Positions 12,034-22,884 of a DNA stretch of 64,000 bases are shown one piece after another (within the stretch, counting starts at the first letter, position 1; each line of letters begins with the position of its first letter). A program made the position numbers and the translations under genes. The notes under the pieces are model-generated. The model did not search any database and was not told the origin of the DNA. It saw only the letters and a list, made by a program, of their open reading frames with translations. The stretch comes from Parastagonospora avenae f. sp. tritici 18332-5 (Eukaryota > Ascomycota > Dothideomycetes > Pleosporales > Phaeosphaeriaceae), in the NCBI GenBank assembly GCA_022559985.1, contig JAFJTR010000053.1, positions 124,001-188,000 of the forward strand, in the 5' to 3' direction.

Positions 12034-13645
12034 GAGGGCAATTCCTGAAAAGAGTTGAAAACGGACGAGGAACTGGAGACACTTTGCTGGTCGGGCCCAC
12101 GACGGGAATTATATTTGCGTGCCGCGAATCCGCGCTACAGCAAAAGTGGAGGGACTACCACCATCGTTGGCCCAGACTACAACGTCCAGTCCCCGGCCCT
12201 CGACTACTTGGCAACTGCCTCTTTCGACATGGTCCGAGGCGTCGCGGTACACGGCCTCATTGGCTGCCGGCCAGCTCCGCTGCTTCAAAACACACTGGCG
12301 GCTTCTTACTTGCTGTTGGACACGCCGCAAGCTCGTGTCGAATTCACCCAAAGATGAACGGCCTTTCCGCGGTCCTGCAATACTGACCAGGTTCTTATCT
12401 TTCCCCAGTCTTGATAGACAAGCGACTCCAACCTATCGGAGACGCGAACGTGCTGGCTAGACGCTTAGCCTGTGATAAGCGGCGGCGAATTTCAGTGGGG
12501 CCTCGGTTCACTCACTGCTTTGGGACATGTGTGGCGTTCTCGAAGCCCTCGAAGCAGAGCGTCTGACCTCCACAAACCGACGACCTTCGTTCTCCCCGAG
12601 GACCCTTTCCCTTTTGCAACTGATACCGGCACAGTGGGAGGCATGCTGCAGTCAATTGATCCCAGGCGAAACGCACTCGATGAAACTTTGAGACGCACGA
12701 CAATTCCATTCGATCGGATCTGCAAAACAAGCAATTGACTCTGTCCGACATTGCAATTGCTGATCCGTCTGCGAACGGCCTCCAGCATGACATGGGCAGC
12801 CACAATTACCGACCCCGCTCCTATCGCGGAGCAACACTCTGAACACGCCCGCGCCGTCGTTTGACTGGGTCCGCCTTGCTCCAGAGCCACGCACCTCACT
12901 CTTCTCGAAGCCATCTACTCACACCACTAACACTAAGCAGCCACCCCGTTCTCAGCCAAGGCATAGCAAGGCAATCCGATAACCAGGTTCAAGCCAAGGC
13001 TCGCACACCCTCGAGCGCGCTTAAACCTGCTGATCCGCAGCTTATCACCGCACCTGCGCTTTCCACCGGGGCCATGTCGCGGGGCTCGCCGCCGCGCTGA
13101 TTGCAGCTGGCAAATCGATCCCATCGGTTGAGTGCGCCGGTAGGGCCACCCATAACGCACGCAACTAGCTTGGAATCCCCGCGGTGGATGGGATAGGAAT
13201 GGGGCAGCTCCGCTGGAGGGCTCGGATCGCGGGTCGCTTAAGGTCATGTGATTTACCCCGGGCTTGCATACGTGCTCTGCTCTTTTATCATAACGTTGAC
13301 GTATAGCGTCCCGGGTAACTGTTGGGATCGAGCACGGCTCTATCACGGGTGAAGGCGATGTTGAGGACTTCGTTTCGATCTTCAGGTACACCAAGTGCAT
13401 AGAATCGGATGAATGTACGAAAGCTTTCATTTCATAAAAATTACAGCATTGAACTGCAGAACAAAAGGGTATACAAAGTCCTTCCGTACCATACCCATCA
13501 ACACCTCAACACCTTCCCGATGCCGCTAAAAAAAACTATATCTAAGAACACGTCCCTATCCACTCAAACCGCTCGGCTCGACTCTACTTGCCCGTTATTT
13601 CGCTTTCAAGATGCTGTCCACTCGTTAGCCCACCATGCCTACACT
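12034..13645. other. Long intergenic region, no gene seen
   Basis: 1.6 kb between the CNT start and the GCN5 stop. Several overlapping ORFs exist on both strands but none has a family signature or a consistent exon model. The A-rich tract around 13525 is probably 3' UTR of GCN5. Confidence 0.4.
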
Positions 13646-15088
13646 TCACTCATCCATAAAACTCACCGACCACTCTGGAATCTCCCTGATGCGCTGCCAC
13701 ATATACCTCTCGAGGCGATTCGCCGCCTTGGCATACGGTGTGCTCTCATTATTGTACTTGCGACAATTGTCAAAGATGAGTCTCGCATCGCGTACAAACT
13801 CTTCCGGCGTTGGGTATAAATCCTTCTCATGTTTTTCCTCCATAGTAGCAAGGTCCATGGGCTCTTTGATGACGTCGTAGTAATCGAGGACTTCGTCTTT
13901 GTTGACGGGCTGCTGGAAGGGCCACGCGTTGCTGTTGTTTTGCATGTCGTTGAGGAGGTGCAGGAGGGCGTTGTAGTTTGGACCGTGGCGCGGGGCGCGG
14001 GCGAGTTCGTCCATGACGGGGGACCAGCCTGAGTTTTTGATGGCGGTGATGGTGAGGGGGTCGATGGCTTTGACTTCGCCCTTGGCCCATTGGGCGGGCG
14101 GCGCGTGGACTTGGTAGCTTTTGCTGACTGCTCTGATCTTCGCGTTTGCGCACTCCTTTTGCTTCAGGAGCATGCGGCGGGACTCGAGGTAGCGGATCTT
14201 GGGCACCATGCTGCACTGCATGATTGTGCCGCCCTCGTAGTCTTTGATGTAGCCCATCCAGCGCGACTTCTCGAGGGTGATTTCCTTGGTGAAGCCTTGC
14301 TTCTTGAAGTAGCCGATGGCGTAGTTGTCGGCGTAGGTGAGGAAGTGCATGACTTGCGAGGTGGCTTTGACGTAGTCTTTCAGATGGGACATGAGATGGG
14401 CGCCGTAGCCCTTAACTTGTTGGTCTGAGGAGACAGCGCAGAAGACGATTTCAGCGAACTGGCCCTTGTCGAAGGGGCGGTATGTGATGCCACTGCGAAG
14501 TGTTAGAGTGGCTGGTACCATGTGTCCCGGAGTATTGACTTACCCCACAACCTCGAGCGGCTTCTTGACGATTGCTATGCTCAGATGCGTCCGGTCGTAG
14601 ACAAGCCGCGCAATATAGTCCTTGGGCATCTTGGGCAGTTGTTTTTGGAAAATACATTTCAAGCCTGTGAGAATGATTGTGCTCTCTCTCCGTCCATCAT
14701 TGTTGACGACGCGGAACTCGATGTGTCCTTCTCGCTCCTCGATGGCAGCAGGATTCTCGGGGAAGGGGACTAAGCGCTTCTTCGGCTCGGGCGGGGCATC
14801 TTCAACGCCGGAAGGTGAATCGGGGCTCTCTTGCTTTGCGCGCTTGGGGGAGCCGACATGGAGAGGGTCGTTCGCTTTGCGCTTAACTGGCGAATCCTGG
14901 CGGTTAGCTCGCAGCTCTCGTAAAGGTACTTCTGGCGAAGAAGGGGTCGAAGAAGGGGGTGAATGTGGAGGAGCCTCTATGTGCCAGAGTGGCGCCGGTG
15001 GGCCGCTGGGTGAAGTTGGGGGAGATGTCTTGTAGCCCAGCGTCTGGCGCAGACGCAGGATGTCTTTGCCCGACGACATGATGCGCAC
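13646..15088 (-). CDS. gcn5: Gcn5 histone acetyltransferase (SAGA/ADA catalytic subunit)
   Basis: Gcn5 acetylates histone H3 (and H2B) tails within SAGA and ADA complexes. Exon 1 (15088-14544) and exon 2 (14492-13646) join across a 49-nt GTAAGT-CAG intron, giving the family junction VVGGITYRPF; the product is 463 residues from 15088 or 460 from an in-frame ATG at 15079. The N-terminal 90 residues are Pro/Ser-rich and disordered. The GNAT domain follows: HIEFRVVNND, then QFAEIVFCAVSS, where Glu is the general base, then QQVKGYGAHLMSHLKDY for acetyl-CoA. A linker with the PDELARAP-like Ada2-contact region leads to a C-terminal bromodomain (WPFQQPVNKDEVLDYYDVIK ... NCRKYNN, with the acetyl-lysine-binding Asn). 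A short upstream exon is possible but none fits the phase. Confidence 0.95.
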
Positions 15089-15369
15089 GGGGATACATAG
15101 TGCAGGCTGTGAAGCAGCAGGACGTAGGGAAATGCAGACTCACCATCGTCAGTTGCGCCCGCCATGGTTTGTGTGCTCCAGCTTCTCTACGTAAAGTCGC
15201 GCCTGCTCTCACCACATAGCGTGTAGCGTGCATGTCGGGGAAGGTGGCGCCTTCCGCACAGAGAACGCACAGGCCAATCAGCGCGCATCACCACAGAGGC
15301 CACCAAAGCAGCTCCGACAAATGTTGCATGTTGCAGCAACACTCACGCCCAATTGCTCACTAACTACCC
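15089..15369. promoter_or_regulatory. Divergent intergenic promoter region, GCN5 / OST5-like
   Basis: 281 bp between divergent start codons. It contains an ATG followed by a consensus-like GTGAGT (about 15165-15140 on the minus strand), which may be a 5' UTR intron of GCN5, but I found no in-frame join. Confidence 0.4.
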
Positions 15370-15759
15370 ATGTCGAGCCCACTACTAGACGTCTGGGAGG
15401 CTGCTGCAGCGTCGCCATACCAGCCCGGAATCGGAAAGAACACGCAGTTCACCGTCGGCTTCACGCTACTGTTCCTGTGTATGTCGCCGTAGTGCTTGAG
15501 CTATCGTAGAGCTCTGCTAATGACGCGCAGCTCTCGTCCTTGGTACCATCTTCAGTCTCAGTATGCGCGCACCCACCCTCACTCGCTCCGAATTCACACT
15601 CACAATGCGATAGACCGCTCCGTCATCAACCTCCCGCTTCTCGGCGCGCCAGCTTCAGTCGCATTCGGGTACGTGTTCACAAGCCTCATCGCGACCTCTT
15701 CTGACACTCGCAGATTCGGCGCCGTCTACATGATTTGCGCAGTCGGCGTCTACGTCTAA
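15370..15759 (+). CDS. ost5: Ost5-like oligosaccharyltransferase subunit
   Basis: Four exons, 15370-15478, 15531-15560, 15614-15668 and 15714-15759, with introns of 45-53 nt, give 79 residues. The protein has an N-terminal hydrophilic segment (SPYQPGIGKNTQF) and two hydrophobic helices (VGFTLLFLSLVLGTIFSL and INLPLLGAPASVAFGFGAVYMICAVGVYV), ending in GVYV. Yeast Ost5 has the same size, two-helix topology and the same C-terminal GVYV. Ost5 is a small non-catalytic subunit of the ER oligosaccharyltransferase that N-glycosylates secretory proteins, binding next to Ost1. Assignment rests on topology, length and the C-terminal motif; another two-helix ER protein is possible. Confidence 0.65.
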
Positions 15760-15896
15760 TTCCTTTTCCACGTTCGGCGTTCGGGGACATATTGTATGCA
15801 TAGTCTGGGAATCCAATAAATAACCAAGACCGAATACCAAACATCTACCTCTTACCTCATATTCTCTTCCTCGCATCTATACTGTCATCTAGCACC

Positions 15897-17082
15897 ATGG
15901 ATGACGAAGAGCCTCCGGTACTCACAGCTGTATCCAGCTCGGCGCGGCAGCTGTTCTTACTGCTTCGCTGCATCGCTTCCTCAAGCAAAGCACACGTTAC
16001 AATCAGTGAGGAAGGCCTCAAGTTTTCCGTGAGCGAGGGCAGCTCCATGGAAGGTACATTTTCACCACTCTATCCGGCACAAGCTGGAATGCTAACCCGC
16101 TCTTCCAGCTTCAACATTTCTCAACAAATCCCTCTTTACCACCTACAACTTCCACGCTCCCACCCGCCAACGCGCCGAAATCTCAGACAGCGAAGATGAA
16201 GAATCCGAACCGCCCACCGCCCCCAACTTCCAAATCTCCCTCCCCGCGCTCCTCGAGACTCTCCAAATCTTCGGTCTCACAGATCCCAACACTTCCAAAC
16301 CACCATGGGCGCGCGATAACCCCTACCCCACCAGCACCGCCTTCTCCAACAACGTCCTCGGCATGAACAACCTCTGCCGCATATCCTACACGCACGAAGG
16401 CGCCCCCCTCTCCATCATCCTGACCGAAGCCTCCATCCGCACCACCTGCGACCTCTCCACCTACGAGCCCGAATACGCCGAGGAAATCCCCTTTGACCGG
16501 CGCAGCGTCGTGCTCAAAACAATCATGCGCGGCTCCTGGCTGCACGACGCCCTGTCTGAACTCTCCTCCACAAGCCCCGAGAAACTCACCCTTTATGCGA
16601 AGCAAGTTCGCGGGAAACCTTTCTTCGCCCTCTCCTCCACTGGCACGCTGGGTAGTGCGAGGGTCGAGTTTAATAACCAGCCCCGCTCGATTCGCGCCCA
16701 ACTTGGCGGACCGGAAGATGAACACACCAACCTACTCGAGACATTCCAACTCTCGGACGCCGAGGACATTCTCCGCTCGAGTTATCGCTTTGCGCTGGTG
16801 CAGAAGGCGGCGAGGGCGATGAGCGTCGCGAAGAAAGTCAGTATACGCATGGATTCGCAGGGCGTATTGAGTCTGCAGTTCATGGTCGAGGTCGAGGCGG
16901 CGGTCGCGGCAGGGGAGGCGGCGAAGTTGAGTTTTGTCGATTTTGTGGTTGTGCCGATGATTGAGGAGGATGGGGAGGAGGATGGGGAGGAGGAGGGGGC
17001 GGAGGAGGCGGAGGGGGAGGATGTTAATGATGAAACGATACTGATGAATGGGGATGGAGATGGAGATGAGGATATGGGCTGA
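15897..17082 (+). CDS. rad1: Rad1 checkpoint clamp subunit (9-1-1 complex)
   Basis: Rad1 (S. pombe/human nomenclature; Rad17 in budding yeast) forms the PCNA-like 9-1-1 clamp with Rad9 and Hus1, loaded at damaged DNA to activate ATR signalling. Exon 1 (15897-16053) and exon 2 (16109-17082) join over a 55-nt intron (phase 1), giving 376 residues. The N-terminal fold matches the family: ARQLFLLLRCIASSSKAHVTISEEGLKFSV, then ASTFLNKSLFTTYNF; later FSNNVLGMNNLC, LTEASIRTTCDLSTYEPE, and the second clamp half with SSTGTLGSARVEF, YRFALVQKAARAM and KVSIRMDSQGVLSLQFMV. The C-terminal 45 residues are an extreme acidic tail of Glu, Asp and Gly, encoded by a purine-rich tract. It lies 137 bp downstream of the OST5-like gene on the same strand. 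Confidence 0.93.
16964..17022 (+). repeat. Purine-only low-complexity tract (GAG/GGA repeats) in RAD1 3' coding end
   Basis: Nearly uninterrupted G/A run encoding the Glu/Gly/Asp tail of Rad1. Homopurine tracts of this kind are slippage-prone. Confidence 0.7.
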
Positions 17083-17747
17083 TTTCGAGATCATTTACAT
17101 CATGGGAAGTGTCAAGCATATACAGCACAGATGTCGAGATCTCAAACATCTCACCTTCCAATCTATAGCATAAAAAAATTAAATTCCGTGTTTTACGATT
17201 AACTTTGAATTCACTTTGTTCCCGTCTGATTCCGAGTGTAACACGCGTATATGCAAATCAAAAGGGAAATGAGAAACTCCAACATCTAAACGTACAATCT
17301 GTCCTGCTGATGTTTTTGGCACATACCATCCCTGGGTTGCTTTTTCCCCCGGCCCAAAGAAGAGTTACGCAGTATACTGGAGGCAAGGAGAAGGAGATGT
17401 TGGTGAACTGAGCCTATAAGAACGCTCTGAATGCGCAAACGCTGAAGTGAGAAAGTTCCGAGTCTTCTGGAAATACACGGAAACGGCAATTTGGGTCGTG
17501 AAAGCGGACGTGGCCCGTCAATCGTGTTTCGTGAATTATGTTTGGTCCGATCGTAATCGTCCAGTTTCCTTATACGTCAATCTTATCGACGACGTGTACG
17601 ACGGGGTGGTGTCGAATGCCTTTTTTGTAGTTTTCGTTAACATGAAATGGAAGCGGTGGAAGCAATAGACAGTATAAACTGGTCCCGAGCTTCAATGTGG
17701 CATGGTGAATTTGCTCAGTCCGACTGTGCCCGCTTTAGGTAGACAGT
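17083..17747. other. Intergenic between convergent genes, no gene seen
   Basis: 3' flanks of RAD1 and TOA1. Somewhat AT-rich around 17170-17210; no recognisable gene. Confidence 0.45.
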
Positions 17748-19432
17748 CTACCATTCGAATTCGCCATTGGCCTTGTGGAACAAGTACCTATCAAAAGTCA
17801 GCACTCGCCAATCCCGTCAGACATCATAGCACTCACTCCTTCTTGTTCGTCGTCAATATGCCATCCTTGAGCGTGCACTTCCACTTGTTCTTGACCCGCT
17901 GGACCTTGTCATAGGTGCACAACATGTAGTCAACCATCTCATCGTCACTGTTGTCGCCGTCATTAAGCTCGTCCTCGGGGTCATCGAGGTCCGAGTTGAT
18001 CGCATCATCGGGGTCTTCTTCCTTGACGTCGTCATCGCCATCGAAGCGAGCAGGGCATTGGGCGCTCGGCACTGCCTCGGCGTCTTCGGCCTGTAGAACG
18101 CGTACTGCTGCCCTTCGCTTCTTGCCCTTCGGCATCGAGTCAAGTGGGACCATTAAACCGCTGTCCTGACGCATAGCCATAGCATCAATACGAGCGCGCA
18201 TGAACTGGTCAGCTGCAAGACGGCCTGCTTCGTCTTGCAATGCTGCCGCTCGTGCTGCTTTGAGTGCATTCCAATCAGCCATCGCATCGCCAGAACCATC
18301 AACTTGTGATTGATAGACCTGCCCCTGCTGAGGTGGTCGTTGCTGCTGCTGCTGCTGTTGATGCTGCTGCTGCTGCTGTTGTGGTATCTGTTGAGGCATA
18401 CGCTGTTGCTGCTGAGGTGCCATCATGCGCTGACCCTGCTGGATCTGCTGACCCTGCATAGGCATATGAGGCATCTGCTGTTGCTGACCTCCATTGGGGA
18501 AGTTCATGACAGGCTGCTGCATGCCATTCTGCTGCATCACACGCTGCTGCACGAGAGACGCCGCTCGCTGCTGGGCCAAGTTCTGGTCATAGCCTCCTGT
18601 GTAGCCACCGTTGGCGGTCTGGCCCTGGGGATAGTTTGAAAGAGGTTGTTGGTAACCACCTCCTTCAGCTTTGATAGGCACATTAGGGAAATTCAACGTG
18701 TCTTGCGGCGCCGATACGGGCGGCATATCATTGTCCGTCTTGACATTCGACGGGACTGTAGGCGGCTGTCGCGGCAGCTCAGGCTGGGGGTCCCATGGAA
18801 ACTGCGCAACCTTGAGAGCAGACAGCTTGTCTTGCCAGCCCTGAAAGTATGTCAGTCGGGTTTCATGGTATATAAAGATTCATAAGAAAGAAGACAGTTG
18901 TCATATGACGAGGCTATGCCGCATTAGGCAGCGATGGGCTTGGCTTGGCGGGGTATGGCAGCTGGCAGGGGCTATAAGAAGTGACCCAAATACTCAAGGC
19001 GCCCCCCCGACCTGCGAAACCAGCCGGCTACTCAGCCCCGCTTTCGGCCGCCCATCACCGCCAGAGCCAGGCTGCATCGCGCCATGGTCCATCGCAGCGC
19101 AACGATCGATGAATAATTCGAGGGAAAAAGAAATAGACATGACAGAGCGTTCAGAGCGCGGAGCGACTGCGCGTTGCAGCCATGGCTTGAAGAATGGGAA
19201 GGTGCGATAGCCGGATAGCCGACCAAGCTGTCACGTACCTGCTTCATCTCCTCCAGCGTCGTCTGGTCCACGCCGAACTCCTCAAAGTCATTCTGCGAGG
19301 CTTGAATCACCTTGTCAATGATCTGCTGGTACACAGCGCCCTAGGTGTCGCAGTCAGCGCGCTTGCCTTTTACCTCGTCCGCCGCCGCTTGCGCAGCGCT
19401 CCGGGACAACTAACCACGATCGTGTTCGACAT
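17748..19432 (-). CDS. toa1: TFIIA large subunit (Toa1, alpha/beta precursor)
   Basis: TFIIA stabilises TBP on the TATA element for RNA polymerase II. Four exons, 19432-19415, 19340-19239, 18840-17837 and 17787-17748, give 387 residues. The N-terminal helix region (MSNTIVGAVYQQIIDKV) forms the four-helix bundle with Toa2; the C-terminal acidic-plus-basic block (acidic run of Asp/Glu, then MLCTYDKVQRVKNKWKCTLKDGIL ... YLFHKANGEFEW) forms the beta-barrel half that touches TBP and DNA. Between them lies a Gln-rich spacer with a polyglutamine run. Odd points: the first coding exon is only 18 nt, and intron 2 (19238-18841) is about 398 nt, several times longer than every other intron in the window. 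Confidence 0.94.
18339..18382 (-). repeat. CAG/CAA trinucleotide repeat (polyGln) in TOA1
   Basis: Plus strand shows repeated TGC/TTG units, read as CAG/CAA on the coding strand, encoding the polyGln core of the Toa1 spacer. Likely length-polymorphic. Confidence 0.8.
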
Positions 19433-19940
19433 GGCGGCTTCTCTTCGACTCTTTCAACTATCTATTGTATGCCTTGCTACAAGGGCAGGTACGGCGCAGC
19501 GACTTTGCGACTGTCGCGTGCGTGCAGAGGATGGATATAGACGGCAAGATTAGGCAGGCGTCGCCAGTACTTCAGGCTGCGGATGGAAGGGCGCGCGCGC
19601 TCAACGAGGCTCTTGCGCCGCTGGCAATTGACTACGGATACGGGAAATTCAGACGGCGGGTCTTGTGCGACGATCTGGGGTGCCCTCAACTTGTGGTCGT
19701 GGGGACGCAGGTAGGTGGTTCGGCGTTGGTCGACGCAGCCCGGGCGACAATCGACTCTGGTAGCTCGCTAGTGCCGCGCTAGTACACGTGACGCGACGGA
19801 TCGCGACTTGAGTGCTTCTTTCACGCATGCTCTCTGTGGTAAGTATGTCCGTAGTATTACATTTGGTCATAATGTCATGCCCGCTCAGAATCATCAATAT
19901 GCTGCCATCGCCGGGTATCGTGAAGTACCTGCTTTCAACG
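19433..19940. other. Intergenic, no gene seen
   Basis: TOA1 promoter side and bZIP 3' flank. A plus-strand ORF at 19465-19782 has no recognisable content. Confidence 0.4.
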
Positions 19941-22131
19941 TTACCATGTCGGCACCAAAGCCTTCCTCATCGCCATGTCAACTGATTTCCGCCTGAATCC
20001 TGGCGCCCGTCCCAAACAAACGCTGTGATGGATAAGCTCTGCAATCCAGTCAGATTCGTGTTCAACTGAGTTGTCATTGCAGGGCTCGACTTACCATCAA
20101 TCACCTTACTAATCTCCACCCACGCAACCTTCTTCTCCTTCTGCCTGGGCACGACCTCGAATTCGCTCATCATGTCGAGACCCAGAGTCATATCGACACC
20201 GCAACCGTTAGTATTATTAAACTGGCAGTCGTACCCTGGTGAGAGGTTGAGCCCGAGGTTTTGGTCAAAGGTGAGGCCGACAGTATTGCTTTGGTATGAT
20301 GGCTGAATATGCGACATGTCGAGACCAAGTGTCGCGTTGGGATTTGGATATCCATTAGTCGTAGATGGTGGGGTCATTGATTCTGCAACATCACATTCGG
20401 TCAGTGATTGTCACGTCTAATACAGAGTCAGGGAGCACTTACCACCCACAACCGATCCACTCGACTCACTATGCGTCAAGCTCGGAGTCGTATTACTCTG
20501 ACTGCTCCTCCTATCCACTCCACCACTCTGCTCATCACCATCGTCATCGATAAGACACTGGGCGAACGAGCTCTTCGGATCCATTCGACACGCCCACTTC
20601 TCCTCCAGATATCCCTGAACATCATACGCATCGAACCATTCCCCTTCATACGCAGTCAAATCCATATCTGGCAGAAACTTCAATCTTCCATCGCTCACGC
20701 ATTCCATACAAACCATCCTTTTCTCAAGCGGGCCGATCTGCCGTATTGTCCAGTTGTTCTTGAGGGGCACGACGTTGCCATTGGCGTCTTTACGGGGATA
20801 ATGTGTCCCCGCGCCACCGAGATGGATGAAAGGTGTTTCCCAGAAATCGAGGTCGTCGTTGACGGTGCGGGCTAGCATCTTTTTGAAGCGTGTATGTAGT
20901 TGTTCGAGCGAGAGGTAGTTTAGAGAGAGCTTGAAGATGTGTTCCAGGGCATGAGGCGGGACGGAGCTGTTGCTGAGAATGTGGAAGCCCGCTTCGAGCG
21001 TGGCGCGCATGAGGCGTCTGGCGAAGGTTGTTTCGTCGTGGCTGTAGGTGAAGATAGGGGCAATGGTCTTGTTGGTCAGAGAAGGGATCGGTATAAGTGG
21101 TGTTGATAAGCGGGTCAAGGGCGGCGTTACGTCAGGCATTGGAATTGTGATGGGGTAGATCTGAAGGTTTGGTGAGTATGAATCCTGGTGGTTTATCATG
21201 TTGACCATGCCAAAGGGGAGTTCCTCGCTCTCACTTGGCTGTGAAGTTGCGGTTACAGGTTGATAGTGCGGGGTCGGATTTCTCGATAGATCCCAAGTCT
21301 CCTCAACGGTGAGTTGCCGCCGTGGTACAAGGCTACTAGTTTGTGCCTGTGGAAGTGCTCCATTGGCATTCTGGAAGTAGTTTTCGGGCTGTGTCTGCGT
21401 GCGTGTATGCCGAGTGCTTTTGTCCGGTATGGTGAAATAGCCCAATCCAATGTCTCGTAGTTCGGCAGGTCGCCTATACTCCTCATCAGTATACACAAGT
21501 CCGCGTATAGTATGACTATCGCTGGATTAGAGCTAGGGCACTTCGCATTTATGCCAAAAATTTGAAAGTCACGTACGAAATATCAGCCCGCGGTCGTTGC
21601 GCAGTTCGAGTTGGTTCAGCCTGCTCGGCGCCATCACCCGTTTCATCCTCGCCAGCTTCGATTTCACTCGCTGTCTGCGCCAGAGTCGTGAATGTCTCGG
21701 TGGCATACTTGAACTCACTCGTCAAGCTCGAATTTAGCTGTAACAAGCCTGCCTTGAGTGTTGCATCCTTCAGCCGCAGGAACGTCTTGTTCATCTGCTC
21801 AATGATTGAATGAAGCTGCGTGCTCTGGTTTTTGAGTGATGAAATCGTTGTTTCTTTCCTCAGGCGGTATGCCCTTTGCGCCAGGCGAATTTGTGTTCTT
21901 CGTCTCTGAAGTAATATTAGTCTTCCTGCGACCAAATACCCCTGGGCATGATATCTCAAGCTGTGGACGTGGTAGACGTCTTCCGACTCGCCAACTTACA
22001 TCCGCAGCAGTAGCGTCCTGTGGTTCAACCCTCGGCCTCCCCCTCGCCTTCTTCCCTTCCTTCCCACCATCCTCACTTGTCCTCGATCTCTTCCTTGAAG
22101 GCACCTGCCCTTCCGATTCCGAGCTCGTCAT
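19941..22131 (-). CDS. Large fungal bZIP transcription factor
   Basis: Five exons, 22131-22000, 21905-21577, 21515-20443, 20382-20095 and 20038-19941, give 639 residues with consistent phases. The bZIP basic region is built across the first junction (GRPRVEPQDATAAD / RRRTQIRLAQRAYRLRKE); the Q-R-A-Y-R core is of the fungal AP-1-like type, followed by a leucine-zipper-like helix (SLKNQSTQLHSIIEQMNKTF). A central domain (HDETTFARRLMRATLEAGFHIL ... SLNYLSLEQLHTRFKKML, then FIHLGGAGTHYPR) resembles the long C-terminal regions of fungal bZIPs of the DUF3425 kind, and the last exon ends HHSVCLGRAPGFRRKSVD. It should bind DNA in the nucleus and regulate unknown targets. No neighbouring gene suggests what it controls. 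Confidence 0.88.
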
Positions 22132-22884
22132 ACCTCCTCACCAAACGTATACAAAATCTGACCGATACCGATGCAACAGTGCAAGTCGTCGGAACCTCTT
22201 GCAAACATCCAAAGACACTGTCGCACATAAGCGAAGCAACAAAGCCCAGTCAGCCCAAATGACGCAGCCCTTGATCCTAAAAACAAAAGTCCAGACAACT
22301 CCGCTCCTACATATGCAGGGATTCACAACGTCGATCCTCGATCCACCTGTTGCACAAGAGCGCCCCCGCAAGCTTACCAAGCGCGCAATCCGCTGTTTTG
22401 GGACTAGACTGTGGCGAGTGCATGCGCGCAGAAGAGCGCAAGATAGATCGCAGGAGAAAGGTAGCGCGGAGAAGGCAATGTAATTAATCTCTAGTGTGTT
22501 CGAAAAGGAACATTTTGCGATGGTGCAGGCAGACGAGGATGCGGGTTGTGGTCGGTCGGATGCGATCACTAAACACAAATACCAGGTCCGGAGTGGCATC
22601 CGCGCCTCACGTGATCGGAAGGTTTGATGTTGCTTGTTCCGTGCCGGCGGGCGTGTGGACATGCCGATTATGAGATGCTGACGTGTATCGACCATATTAG
22701 AGCGTGCCTCAATCATGGACAAGATGCTGACTCAAAAAACAACGTGTTAGATATTTGTTGGTACGCAGAATCACAAAAGGGATATGGAAAGCAAGGGGTC
22801 AAAATCGCTTCTTCAGTTCAGCCTTCGCTCCACTTCCCGCCTGACAACCCACATGGCGGCCTGCATACCTACATAAAACGCGCT
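22132..22884. other. Intergenic, no gene seen
   Basis: 753 bp between the bZIP start and the lipase stop. No convincing coding signal. Confidence 0.45.
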
